NCBI GenBank assembly: GCA_904397205.1
Contig: CAJFOO010000038.1
Location: 1-36,434, forward strand
Direction of reading: 5' to 3'
From: an uncultured Clostridia bacterium
GTDB lineage: Bacteria; Bacillota; Clostridia; Oscillospirales; Acutalibacteraceae
DNA length: 36,434 nucleotides
Below, one piece after another: positions 26,015 to 34,299 of the stretch. Positions within the stretch are counted from its first letter, which is position 1, and each line of letters opens with the position of its first letter. The notes beneath the pieces were generated by a model, which saw only the letters and a list, made by a program, of their open reading frames with translations, made no database searches and was not told where the DNA came from. A program made the translations under genes and the position numbers.

Positions 26015-27204
26015 TGTCCTGCTCCTTCCCCAAGGGTATAGGGAAGCGTGCCGCCGCTTTGCAGCAGGCCGCGCGCCGCCGTAATCTGCAGCACGCTGGG
26101 CGGGCCTTCTTCCAGCCAGGTCACACGGCAATCGCGGTACATGCGTTCGATCGGGCCATATGTGCAGTCCTCAAAATATCCGATCCCGCCAAAAATCAGC
26201 AGCATGAAATCCGAAACCTTCTGTGCTGTCACAATGCTGAAATATTTTACCATAGCCGCTTTGGTTTCATGCTCTTTGCCGCTGTCAAAATCTTTTGCAA
26301 AATCATACAGCATCGTGCGCAGCGCATGGGTATACGTCCCCATTTCAGCAAGATAGCTTTGGATCATCTGCCGGCTTGCCAACGGCTTGCCAAACGTGAC
26401 GCGGTCTTTTGCCCGGGCAATCGAAACTTCCAGCATCCGCTGGCACAGCCCCAGGTTGCTCACGGCCACATGCGCCCGCGATACCGCCAGTGAATGGGTA
26501 GCAATGCGCAGCCCCTGCCCCTCCTTGCCAATCAAACAGCTTTTGGGCACGCGTACATTGGTGAAGCGCAGTTTGCCGTAACCCGCACCCCGGCATCCCA
26601 TAGGGCGCGGCATGGGGAGTACTTCCAGCCCAGGGGTATCCATGGGGATCAGGAATGCGGAAAGCCGGTCATCCTTGTGGCTGTCCGGACGGGTGACCGC
26701 AAACACATACGCATAATTGGCGTACTGCGCATAGGAAATCAGGGTTTTTTCCCCGTTTAAAATATATGTGTCCCCATCCAGTACGGCAGCCGTGTGCAGA
26801 TCCGCACCGGTGCCGCCGGTTTCTTCGGTCAATCCAAAGCAGGTGAAGATCGTCGCATCCGCCAGCTTGGGAAGAATGGCAGCCTTTTGGTCCTCGCTGC
26901 CGAAATCGTGCAAAATCCGCCAGTTCATCCCCATGGCATAGTGCAGATACATACGCATCCCGCCCGGTCCCCGGCTGTATTCCTCCTGCACCTGCATCAG
27001 CTGCAAATCGTTCATTCCATAACCACCGAACGCTTCCGGCAGGGCACAGCGGTATAACCCGCTCTTTTGCACCAGGTCAAAAAAACGCTGGGGAAACCGA
27101 TCGGTTTTTGCCACTTCGATCTCCATTTCTTCAAACGGTCCTTCTGCCAACTTCCTTACGTCCTGCAGATAGTTTTGGAAATGCTCTTTTGTCCATATGC
27201 TCAT
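26011..27204 (-). CDS. Acyl-CoA dehydrogenase family protein
   Basis: A 397-residue FAD enzyme that oxidises an acyl thioester to the alpha,beta-enoyl form (or acts in reverse as an enoyl reductase). The three domains are visible: the N-terminal helical part, the middle beta domain with FGLTEETGGTGAD (about 123-135) and LNGEKTLIS, and the C-terminal helices. The catalytic base by alignment to medium-chain enzymes is E366 in LEEGPPS; the usual EGTSQ is altered to EGPPS. GYFEDCTYGPIERMYRD is the typical subunit-interface segment. No electron-transfer flavoprotein gene is nearby. It leads the operon with fabF2 and has AAAGGAGGAG upstream of the ATG at 27204. Confidence 0.88.
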   Translation of the reverse strand: MSIWTKEHFQNYLQDVRKLAEGPFEEMEIEVAKTDRFPQRFFDLVQKSGLYRCALPEAFGGYGMNDLQLMQVQEEYSRGPGGMRMYLHYAMGMNWRILHDFGSEDQKAAILPKLADATIFTCFGLTEETGGTGADLHTAAVLDGDTYILNGEKTLISYAQYANYAYVFAVTRPDSHKDDRLSAFLIPMDTPGLEVLPMPRPMGCRGAGYGKLRFTNVRVPKSCLIGKEGQGLRIATHSLAVSRAHVAVSNLGLCQRMLEVSIARAKDRVTFGKPLASRQMIQSYLAEMGTYTHALRTMLYDFAKDFDSGKEHETKAAMVKYFSIVTAQKVSDFMLLIFGGIGYFEDCTYGPIERMYRDCRVTWLEEGPPSVLQITAARGLLQSGGTLPYTLGEGAGQ

Positions 27205-27273
27205 GTATGTTGACTCCTCCTTTTGGATTCGAGGCTGTTTGCTTTCTTTCTATTGTAGCTTATTTTTCCATTT

Positions 27274-27286
27274 TTGTATAATACAA
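27274..27286. promoter_or_regulatory. Palindromic LysR-box operator, TTGTATAATACAA
   Basis: The second perfect copy of the 13-bp palindrome, 70 bases upstream of the acyl-CoA dehydrogenase start. The match to the lysR2-fabF1 copy extends to TCCATTTTTGTAT on the left and ATACAAT on the right (plus strand). Only weak promoter candidates are seen: TTGATA-N17-ATTAAA on the minus strand (27321-27326, 27298-27303), or a -10 box inside the palindrome. Confidence 0.6.
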
Positions 27287-27360
27287 TTCAAAATCTGTTT
27301 AATCGGCAACTCATAGGTTTTATCAATATATTCATTGTACCATCCGAATTTAAATGCAAC

Positions 27361-27398
27361 AGCAAAAGCCGCCCGGGAATCCCCAAGCGGCTTTTGCT
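27361..27398 (-). terminator. Hairpin after the secreted-protein gene
   Basis: A 12-bp perfect stem (AGCAAAAGCCGC at 27361-27372 with GCGGCTTTTGCT at 27387-27398) has a 14-base loop. The U-tract is moderate in the minus direction and better in the plus direction. It follows the stop codon at 27426 closely and is the expected terminator. Confidence 0.75.
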
Positions 27399-27425
27399 TG
27401 TCTTTACTTTTATTTTTCCATCAAA

Positions 27426-29813
27426 TTACTGCTGGGTCTTGTCCGCCCACCAGGAGGTGTTGCGCACGGCGTTACCGCCTTGGACCGCACCCTTCTTGAC
27501 TTCAATCTTCACGGAAGCATGGGTCACTTTTTGATTATCCTGCATGATTTCATACATGATATAGCAAACACCTTCATTCTTACCTGTTACACGGAAGTTC
27601 CCGTTAGGCAGCTGCTGCAAATCGACAATCGAACCGGTACGGGAATCACGGACCTTCAGGGTGCCATTTTGCACCATCTCCTGCACTTGTGCGCCGGAGA
27701 GACGGTTGCCCTGGCCGTCGGTCACAAATACGCCGATGTCATAGATATTGCCCGGCGCCATGGTATAGCTTGCGGTATCCAGGGTAATGGAACCGCCCTT
27801 CGGATATACAACCACTTCCATGGTAGCGGATTCGCCGCCGTAGGTCACCGTGATGGTCGATCTGCCTACGCCCTTGGTGGTTACGCGGTATTTTGCACCG
27901 CGGGCGTCGTCTGCGTCATGGAGCGCAACGGTGGCAACATCCTCGTTAGAGGATTGGATGGTAATGCTATCCGTATCGTTATTGTCTTTTACCAGGAAGT
28001 CATACACCGATACTTCATTGATCATGTATACAATCTGGGTATCAAGCTGTACATTGGTCTGGTCACCATCGCCCCAGTCGGGAATGCTGGTATCCGATTT
28101 TTTAAAGTATACGGTGTCCACTTCTACCTGGTCGGTAATCGAAACGGTTTTGCCGCTGATGCTCACACCGTTCTTGAGGGAAATCTGGGCGGCGGCATCG
28201 CTGTATGCGCGGTATCCGGTACCCGGCAGATTATAGCGGAAAGTCCAGCCAGCCTGCGGCTGCTCGCGGAAAGCTACGGAAACAATGTTGTCGTGGTTCC
28301 CAGTCTCTACCGCCAGCTCCACATCGCCAGCCGCTTTCACCTGGCTGCCGCCAACATACTCCCACTGATAGAGGGTAGCCCCGGCGCTGTCCTGCACCTC
28401 AATATTTAAAGTAGCAGCACTGGCGGCGGCAACTACCTCCTGCGGCAATACCAGGCTTTCTACCTGCACCCCGTCCGGGATGGAAACTTCCAGAGTCAGG
28501 GACTCTGAAGGAGCCAGCTCCACCGAGCCGCTGCCGCTGACTTCAATCTGTTCGCCGCCCTGCAAATACTTCACCAGGTCGTCGGACGGAATGGTCACAT
28601 TGACGGTTTCGCCGGACTCTGCCTCTACCGTCATGCTGGTATGGCTGACTACCGCTTTCCCATCGTCATTCAAGGTTGGCTCTTCATAAGTCACGTCGCC
28701 GGCCGCTTCTTTCAGCGGGTAATCCAGCCCATCCTGGAAGACATAGGTAGCCACCGGCTCTGCTTCTTCCACTTCGGCCAGGGTCTGTACATCATAAATT
28801 TCAAAGGTAGCCGTGCCGCCCTTGACCATCATAAAGTCCATCTGTTTGAGTGCGTCGGCGCTTTCATACACCTTGGTCTTTACCGCCTTATCGCCTTGTA
28901 CAGTCTGTACCCAGGAATCCTGCTGAATCGCTTCCCAAGCATCCTGGCCGTACCATTGCAGCGGGGCTTCGTTGGTCTGCTTAATCACAAATTTTTCGTT
29001 GGTTAAGCCAATGCCGTTAAACGCTACGGTTACTACGGCAAAATCCTGCTGGTTCTTTACGTTCTCCAGGTTGACGTTGGGCATGAAATTGGTCCCGTCA
29101 GTGGAGGGATTGACCAAGTCCGAAGGGGACGCGTTGGTCACCAGGAAGGTGTGGGTTTTCTCTTCTGTGCTTTGCAGCTCCAGATTGACGGCGCTGGTCT
29201 TTTCGTTGGAAACCACGCTGGCAGCGTCCTGATAGGTCAGGCCGTTTTCAATGGTGATGGCCTCGCCGTCATCCAAAGTGATAACCAGATCCTGCCCTTT
29301 TTGCAAAAGGAAATCATTGCCGGTTACGGTCAAGGTATTTTTGTCATACGTCTTGGTCTTGACCCATGTATTGTCATCTTTCGAGAACTGTCCGTCTTCT
29401 TCGAGCTGGGTTTCCTCATAGAATGCGGAGAAAGCGGGGTTCTTTTGCTTTACTTCCACCGATTCCTCGGCTACTTGGGGGAAGATGAGCTTTACGCTGG
29501 TGAAATTCATGCCATCGTCGTTCTTCACCTCTTCCTTCACCCAATCCCAGTACTGGCCTTTGCTGTCGCCATAAAACTGCTCATGAATGGGGCCGGCCTT
29601 CACGGAGCCCGTCAGACGGTAGGTCGTTTCGTTCACCTGGGTTACCTCCAGGTTTTCCACGGTATCCTGTTCTGCCACTGCCTGCACCAGATTTTGTTCC
29701 TGGGCAAACACAGCCGGAGCCGATACAACCAGCGCAGGAACTGCCGCGCTCATGGCGGTCATGGCGGCCAGGGATGCTGCAACCAATTTTTTCCGTGTTC
29801 TTCTCAGACTCAT
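27426..29813 (-). CDS. Large secreted protein with Ig-like (Big2-type) domains
   Basis: A 795-residue exported protein of unknown function. A Sec signal peptide (residues 1-37: basic start, hydrophobic core, likely cut after VFA) is followed by a region holding two similar modules, about 101-200 and 256-371. Each ends with a KTK-x-Y...DF-x-x-x-KG...GL-x-Y pattern. The 390-590 region is beta-rich. Two Big2-like Ig folds follow, about 590-671 (SSNEDVATVAL...GRSTITVTYGG) and 673-772. There is no LPXTG signal, transmembrane anchor or SLH domain. The start at 29813 has AAAGGAGAG eight bases upstream. It is monocistronic with a near-consensus promoter; a link to the surrounding metabolic genes is not evident. 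Confidence 0.8.
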   Translation of the reverse strand: MSLRRTRKKLVAASLAAMTAMSAAVPALVVSAPAVFAQEQNLVQAVAEQDTVENLEVTQVNETTYRLTGSVKAGPIHEQFYGDSKGQYWDWVKEEVKNDDGMNFTSVKLIFPQVAEESVEVKQKNPAFSAFYEETQLEEDGQFSKDDNTWVKTKTYDKNTLTVTGNDFLLQKGQDLVITLDDGEAITIENGLTYQDAASVVSNEKTSAVNLELQSTEEKTHTFLVTNASPSDLVNPSTDGTNFMPNVNLENVKNQQDFAVVTVAFNGIGLTNEKFVIKQTNEAPLQWYGQDAWEAIQQDSWVQTVQGDKAVKTKVYESADALKQMDFMMVKGGTATFEIYDVQTLAEVEEAEPVATYVFQDGLDYPLKEAAGDVTYEEPTLNDDGKAVVSHTSMTVEAESGETVNVTIPSDDLVKYLQGGEQIEVSGSGSVELAPSESLTLEVSIPDGVQVESLVLPQEVVAAASAATLNIEVQDSAGATLYQWEYVGGSQVKAAGDVELAVETGNHDNIVSVAFREQPQAGWTFRYNLPGTGYRAYSDAAAQISLKNGVSISGKTVSITDQVEVDTVYFKKSDTSIPDWGDGDQTNVQLDTQIVYMINEVSVYDFLVKDNNDTDSITIQSSNEDVATVALHDADDARGAKYRVTTKGVGRSTITVTYGGESATMEVVVYPKGGSITLDTASYTMAPGNIYDIGVFVTDGQGNRLSGAQVQEMVQNGTLKVRDSRTGSIVDLQQLPNGNFRVTGKNEGVCYIMYEIMQDNQKVTHASVKIEVKKGAVQGGNAVRNTSWWADKTQQ

Positions 29814-29831
29814 TCTGAATCTCTCCTTTGT

Positions 29832-29948
29832 AAATTTAAAAATTTTGTTGTGCGGCGCAGTTTCCGGAAACGTTCCAGTCTCTTTGTATGGATTTCTGTT
29901 TACAGAACAGCAAATTTTCAAAAATAATAAATTTAAAAATTTTATTGT
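29832..29948 (-). repeat. Duplicated 20-bp AT-rich element in the leader of the secreted-protein gene
   Basis: A 20-mer (AAATTTAAAAATTTTRTTGT on the plus strand) occurs at 29832-29851 and 29929-29948 with a single mismatch, 97 bases apart in the same orientation. The first copy is adjacent to the ribosome binding site; the second lies about 60 bases after the predicted transcription start. Between them is a 12-bp palindrome, GTTTCCGGAAAC. The role is unknown; regulator binding or RNA structure are both possible. Confidence 0.5.
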
Positions 29949-30011
29949 ATATTATTTCTAATTTTGCTGGAAGATTTACCAAAAACATTGTCCGCTCTCG
30001 ACAACGATGTC

Positions 30012-30040
30012 ATTATAGCATCTCCATTTCAAAATGTCCA
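30012..30040 (-). promoter_or_regulatory. Promoter of the secreted-protein gene
   Basis: On the minus strand, TGGACA (30035-30040), a 17-base spacer and TATAAT (30012-30017). It predicts a long untranslated leader of about 190 bases before the ATG at 29813. The rest of the 450-base gap between the secreted-protein gene and the flavoenzyme operon holds only this promoter, the leader repeats and the operon terminator. Confidence 0.7.
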
Positions 30041-30116
30041 TACCTTTTGCGGGTGTAATTTTTACCTGTTTTCCCGCGCATATATACCATGCGCTTTCCG
30101 CTGCGATCCGGCCATA

Positions 30117-30165
30117 GAAAAAACAAAAAACAGCGGCGGATTTGCTGTATCCGCATCGCTGTTTT
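30117..30165 (-). terminator. Intrinsic terminator of the aroF-flavoenzyme operon
   Basis: A 9-bp stem (AAAACAGCG at 30127-30135 with CGCTGTTTT at 30157-30165) continues, after a two-base bulge, as GCGGAT/ATCCGC (30136-30141 with 30149-30154). On the minus strand it is followed by long T runs. It lies 100 bases past the last operon gene. Confidence 0.88.
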
Positions 30166-30265
30166 GCTTCCTATATATAGAGAAAAAAACGTCGTCCCAA
30201 TCTATCCGGCCGCTGTCAAAAAATCCGGGGGGTTCCCCTTTGGGAAACATTTTCTTTTTTCAGCG

Positions 30266-32266
30266 TCAATCGAAATAAGAAAGGCGATCCAATACTTCCA
30301 AAATATTGCGTCCTTCCCGCACGCCGTCAATCATACGCCGTGCTTTGGCACTGTTGCCGATATTCAAAACCTCCACGCCGTCGTTTTGAAATTTATCCAG
30401 CAGCCCCGCAAGCAGAGACGCCTCTGGCTGCATACCCAAACAAATATATGCATAGTCAAACGGGATGTTCCCGGTGCTTCCATCCGCCAAAGTAATCCCA
30501 AAGGAATCCTCGCGTACCTCGCTCAGAGACGTGTGCAAATACTGGGCAACACCATATTTTTCCAAAACCTGCCGGATATGGCAGCGGGAAATGGGATCCA
30601 GATCAAAGCCGATTTCCTCACCGCGCTCCACCACGGATACCGATGCGCCCCGCTTGGCAAAAAATTCAATTGCATCCACGCCGCCTGCACCGCCGCCGGC
30701 AATAGCGACCCGTTTGCCTGTCAAGTCCTCAGCATACGCTTCCTCGTGGCCAAGGATCCCCGTAATGGTAAACACCCGGGAGTCCGGACGGTTCATCGCT
30801 TCACGCAAGCCGGGGATCGGGGGCAGCGCCGGGCGGGAACCCGTGGCATTGACCACAATATCCGGGTGGAACCGGGACACCTTTTCCACCGTGGCCTCGG
30901 TATCCGTGAGCGCAAACAGATTCTTGAGCCGGGCCGCCCGATTCACCTGGTAACGGATGAAGGAATGGATCCGGAATTTATCGGAGATTTGCGACAGGGA
31001 AGCCGAAAGCCCTCCCAGCACGGGGCCGCGCTCCAAAATGACCGCGGTGCATCCGACCTCGGCCGCCGTACAGGCCGCCTCCAGCCCGGCGACGCCCCCG
31101 CCGATCACCACCACGTTGCAGGGCTTTGTGATCTTCCGTTTCGCGTAATCCTCGCCCTGATCCACCGCCGGGTTTACTGTACACCGGATCGGCTTATTAA
31201 AGCCAATCCGGTTCCCCGCACAGCCGGTGTTGCATGAGATGCAGTTGCGCAACAGGTCTTCTTTGCCGCAGCGCACTTTGTTTGCCCATTCCGGCTCCGC
31301 GATCAGCCCCCGGCCTAACCCGATAAAATCGGCGTCACCCCGCTGTAAAATCTCCTCGGCAACCTGTGGCGAACGGATATTCCCCATGGTGATGGCCGGT
31401 TTGCCAAACCGCTCTTTTACCGCGCGCGCCATATACGAACGCCAGCCATCGGGCAGACTCGCTACATCAATCTGGAATTGCAGGGAACTGTTCAGCCCTG
31501 CCGATACCGAAAACAGATCGGCTTCTTTGCAAAAATGCTCCATCAGCTCCAGCGAATCCTCGATCCCGTTGCCGCCTTCCGCAAATTCGTCCAAGCTGAT
31601 ACGCACCAGGATCGGGAACTGCGGCCCCACTGCTTTACGGATTTCCTCCATCGCCATTTTGGGGAAACGCGCACGGTTTTCCGGGCTGCCGCCAAAGGCA
31701 TCGGTCCGGCGGTTGGTCGTGGGGGAAAGGAACTGGCTGATCAAATAGGAATGCCCGGCATGGAATTCTACGGCGTCAAAACCGGCAATTTTTGCCCGGC
31801 GGGCAGCATCGCCGTATTTTTTGGCAATAGACAATAGCTCGTCTTCCTCCAGGGGACGCGGGATCTCCCCACCCGGTTTGGACGGCAGATCCGAAGCCGA
31901 AACCGGCTGGCAGCCGATCCGGGAAGGCAAAGCGGAAGCCCCTGCGTGGTTAAGCTGCACTGCAATACAAGCCCCGTGCTTCTGAACCGCTTCACAAAGC
32001 CGTGCCAATCCGGGAATGTAACGGTCGTGATCCATACGCAGCTGGGAAGTCCCGTTTGAGCCAAGAGGGAAATCCACACACACATTTTCCACCACAATCA
32101 GCCCCGTACCTCCTTTGGCACGCTGCTCATAGTAATGGATATGGTTTTCTGCAATTCCTCCGGTATCCTGCGCAAAATTGGTCCCCATCGGCATCATGAC
32201 CACCCGGTTTTTCAGAGTCATTCCCTTTACCGTCAGCGGAGAAAACAGGGTTTCATACCGTTTCAT
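30266..32266 (-). CDS. NADH:flavin oxidoreductase/2-enoate reductase family protein (OYE2)
   Basis: A 666-residue enzyme with an FMN barrel (1-335), a [4Fe-4S] motif C342-x2-C345-x3-C349-x12-C362, and an FAD/NAD(P) module starting VVVIGGGVAGLEAAC. The barrel tyrosine Y174 (GHSYLISQFL) is conserved, but the FadH GWHE motif is absent (SAGLNSSLQ stands there). It therefore probably reduces an enone or free enoate rather than a dienoyl-CoA, as 2-enoate reductases and bile-acid BaiCD/BaiH do. The start at 32266 has AAAGGAG eight bases upstream; a longer in-frame start at 32347 lacks this and the family N-terminus. It is the last gene of the aroF operon. Confidence 0.87.
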   Translation of the reverse strand: MKRYETLFSPLTVKGMTLKNRVVMMPMGTNFAQDTGGIAENHIHYYEQRAKGGTGLIVVENVCVDFPLGSNGTSQLRMDHDRYIPGLARLCEAVQKHGACIAVQLNHAGASALPSRIGCQPVSASDLPSKPGGEIPRPLEEDELLSIAKKYGDAARRAKIAGFDAVEFHAGHSYLISQFLSPTTNRRTDAFGGSPENRARFPKMAMEEIRKAVGPQFPILVRISLDEFAEGGNGIEDSLELMEHFCKEADLFSVSAGLNSSLQFQIDVASLPDGWRSYMARAVKERFGKPAITMGNIRSPQVAEEILQRGDADFIGLGRGLIAEPEWANKVRCGKEDLLRNCISCNTGCAGNRIGFNKPIRCTVNPAVDQGEDYAKRKITKPCNVVVIGGGVAGLEAACTAAEVGCTAVILERGPVLGGLSASLSQISDKFRIHSFIRYQVNRAARLKNLFALTDTEATVEKVSRFHPDIVVNATGSRPALPPIPGLREAMNRPDSRVFTITGILGHEEAYAEDLTGKRVAIAGGGAGGVDAIEFFAKRGASVSVVERGEEIGFDLDPISRCHIRQVLEKYGVAQYLHTSLSEVREDSFGITLADGSTGNIPFDYAYICLGMQPEASLLAGLLDKFQNDGVEVLNIGNSAKARRMIDGVREGRNILEVLDRLSYFD

Positions 32267-32349
32267 GTCTCGCTCTCCTTTCCTCTCGTCGCCCCGCCAT
32301 AGGGGGAGCAAACAAGCCACCTCCATGGTTTGTTCTAAAATATCCATCG

Positions 32350-34287
32350 TTATCCCCTTCCTTCTCCAATCCGCAAAGCGGTTTCAAATGCTTCCCTCGT
32401 AGCGTCAATCGCCTTGCGGGGGGACGATGCATCCCCTATGACATAGCATTCCGGTACAACCTTCCGGGCCTCTTCCAAAAATCCCGGATTCTGCACCCTT
32501 GCGCCAAATGCTGCCACAACACTATCAAACCCGGCAAGCAATACTTCCTCTCCTGCCCGGCAGCAAAGCGCCCCATCTGCAAGGAGCTCCTGCACCTGTG
32601 TCCCGACGCTTATCTGTACCGCATAGTCTGCAAACAACTGCAAAAGCTGCTTGCGATGCTCCGGACCCATATCTGCCGCGATATCTTCCCGGCCTTCCAC
32701 CACCGTGACACGGTGGCCCCGTTCTCCCAAAAACGCGGCCGTCTCACACCCAACGAGCCCGCCGCCCAATACCAGCACATTTTCCCCACAGGCGGTTTTC
32801 CCTCCCAAAACATCCCACGCAGGGATTGCGGGAAACCGGGACATCCCCGGCAAAGAAGGGGCAGACGGCTGCGCCCCGGTCGCAAGGATACATATATCCG
32901 GCGCTTCTTCCCGCAGCAATTCCACCGTCATGGGTGTGCCCAGCCGCAGGGCAACCCCAGCCGTTTCACATTGTGCCCGGCACGCAGCAATCAGCCCGGC
33001 AAATTCGCCTTTGCCCGGCGGCACAGCAGCCAGCCGCATCTGCCCTCCGGCTGTATCCTCTCTCTCATACACGGTGACGGTATGCCCCTGCTGGGCACAA
33101 AAACGCGCCGCTGTCAAGCCTGCGATTCCGGCACCGATCACAGCAATTTTCTTCGGGATTTTTGCCGGTTGGATTTCCCCTTCCCTCCCCACAGAAGGGT
33201 TGGCCAGACAAGTGACCGGCTTGCCCGCATACATATGGCAGACGCAGCCTTGCAGGCAACCGATGCAAGGCAGGATTTCCTGTATTGCTCCCTGCAAAGC
33301 CTTGTTGGGCATATCGGGATCGGCAATGCTCTGCCGCCCAAAGGCAGCCAGATCGCAGCAGCCCTGCTCGATCAGAAGCCCGGCTGTTTCGGGATAAGTA
33401 AACCGCCCCACCAAAATGACCGGGATGCCCACCGCCTCTTTGATCGCCTTGCCATAGGGGGCGTTGAACCCGCCGGGAATCCCCGTTGGGGCCCACATCC
33501 ATTCATCCCGGAGATGTACGGCACGGGAAACGTGCAGGCCGTCCACCCCCATGGCTTCCAGCGCACGCGCAATTAAGATACTGTCTTGCAGCTGTAATCC
33601 GCCCGGCACGTCGTCCTGCGCGTTGATCCGGCATAAAAGCGCCAGCCCCTTCCCGGTTTTCGACCGGATATTTTCCACAATCTGCCGGACAATCCGCAGG
33701 CGGTTCTCCAGGCACCCGCCAAACGCATCCGTGCGGTGGTTGGTGCGCGGGGATAAAAACGAGTGCAGCAGATAGCCATGCGCGCAGTGAAGCTCCACCG
33801 CGTCGGCCCCGGCCTCCTCGGCTCGCCGGGCCGCGTCGCCATACTGTTCCGCCAAAACGGCAATCTCGTCTTCCGTCATAGCTTGGGGGATGGCTTTTCC
33901 CACTGCGGCCGGCACGGCAGAAGCGGCTTTTAACGGATACCCTGTTATCGCAGGATTCCCTTCCGGCCCCGCGTGCTGCAGCTGGACAGAAACCTTTGCC
34001 CCCTCTGCATGGCAGGCTTGCACCACACGCTGGAAGCTGCCTATCGTTGCATCCGAAACCAGGCAGGGCTTTCTCGGTCCCCCTTTGGCCGTGGGATCCA
34101 CTACCGTCGCTTCGATGGTAACCAGGCCGAACCCGCCCTTTGCCCGGGCCGCGTAATAGGCCAGGGAACGTTCGCTCAGCGATCCGTCGGTATGGGCAAA
34201 ATTATTCCCCATGGGCGGCATGACAAACCGGTTCGGTACAGTCATGGGGCCGATAGATACCGGGGTAAACAGCAGCGAAGACGACAT
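32350..34287 (-). CDS. NADH:flavin oxidoreductase/2-enoate reductase family protein (OYE3)
   Basis: A 645-residue paralogue of OYE2 with the same layout: an FMN barrel with Y172 (CAHGYLLHSFLSP), iron-sulfur ligands C341-x2-C344-x3-C348-x11-C360 plus an extra C350, and an FAD module at IAVIGAGIAGLTAAR followed by a second dinucleotide fold (VLVLGGGLVGCETA). The FadH catalytic histidine motif is missing. The substrate loop (SRAVHLRDEWMW) differs from both other flavoenzymes here, so the three are unlikely to be redundant. GGAGGT precedes the ATG at 34287, 12 bases after the TIM-barrel gene, so these are cotranscribed. Confidence 0.87.
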   Translation of the reverse strand: MSSSLLFTPVSIGPMTVPNRFVMPPMGNNFAHTDGSLSERSLAYYAARAKGGFGLVTIEATVVDPTAKGGPRKPCLVSDATIGSFQRVVQACHAEGAKVSVQLQHAGPEGNPAITGYPLKAASAVPAAVGKAIPQAMTEDEIAVLAEQYGDAARRAEEAGADAVELHCAHGYLLHSFLSPRTNHRTDAFGGCLENRLRIVRQIVENIRSKTGKGLALLCRINAQDDVPGGLQLQDSILIARALEAMGVDGLHVSRAVHLRDEWMWAPTGIPGGFNAPYGKAIKEAVGIPVILVGRFTYPETAGLLIEQGCCDLAAFGRQSIADPDMPNKALQGAIQEILPCIGCLQGCVCHMYAGKPVTCLANPSVGREGEIQPAKIPKKIAVIGAGIAGLTAARFCAQQGHTVTVYEREDTAGGQMRLAAVPPGKGEFAGLIAACRAQCETAGVALRLGTPMTVELLREEAPDICILATGAQPSAPSLPGMSRFPAIPAWDVLGGKTACGENVLVLGGGLVGCETAAFLGERGHRVTVVEGREDIAADMGPEHRKQLLQLFADYAVQISVGTQVQELLADGALCCRAGEEVLLAGFDSVVAAFGARVQNPGFLEEARKVVPECYVIGDASSPRKAIDATREAFETALRIGEGRG

Positions 34288-34299
34288 ATGTACTACCTC

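Noticed and set aside
26015-26131. N-terminal extension of FabF2
   Set aside because: It lies inside the acyl-CoA dehydrogenase gene, has no family similarity, and the ATG at 26014 has a good ribosome binding site and an ATGA overlap.
30062-30250. Small 62-residue frame on the minus strand downstream of OYE2
   Set aside because: It overlaps the intrinsic terminator hairpin, lacks a ribosome binding site and resembles nothing recognisable.
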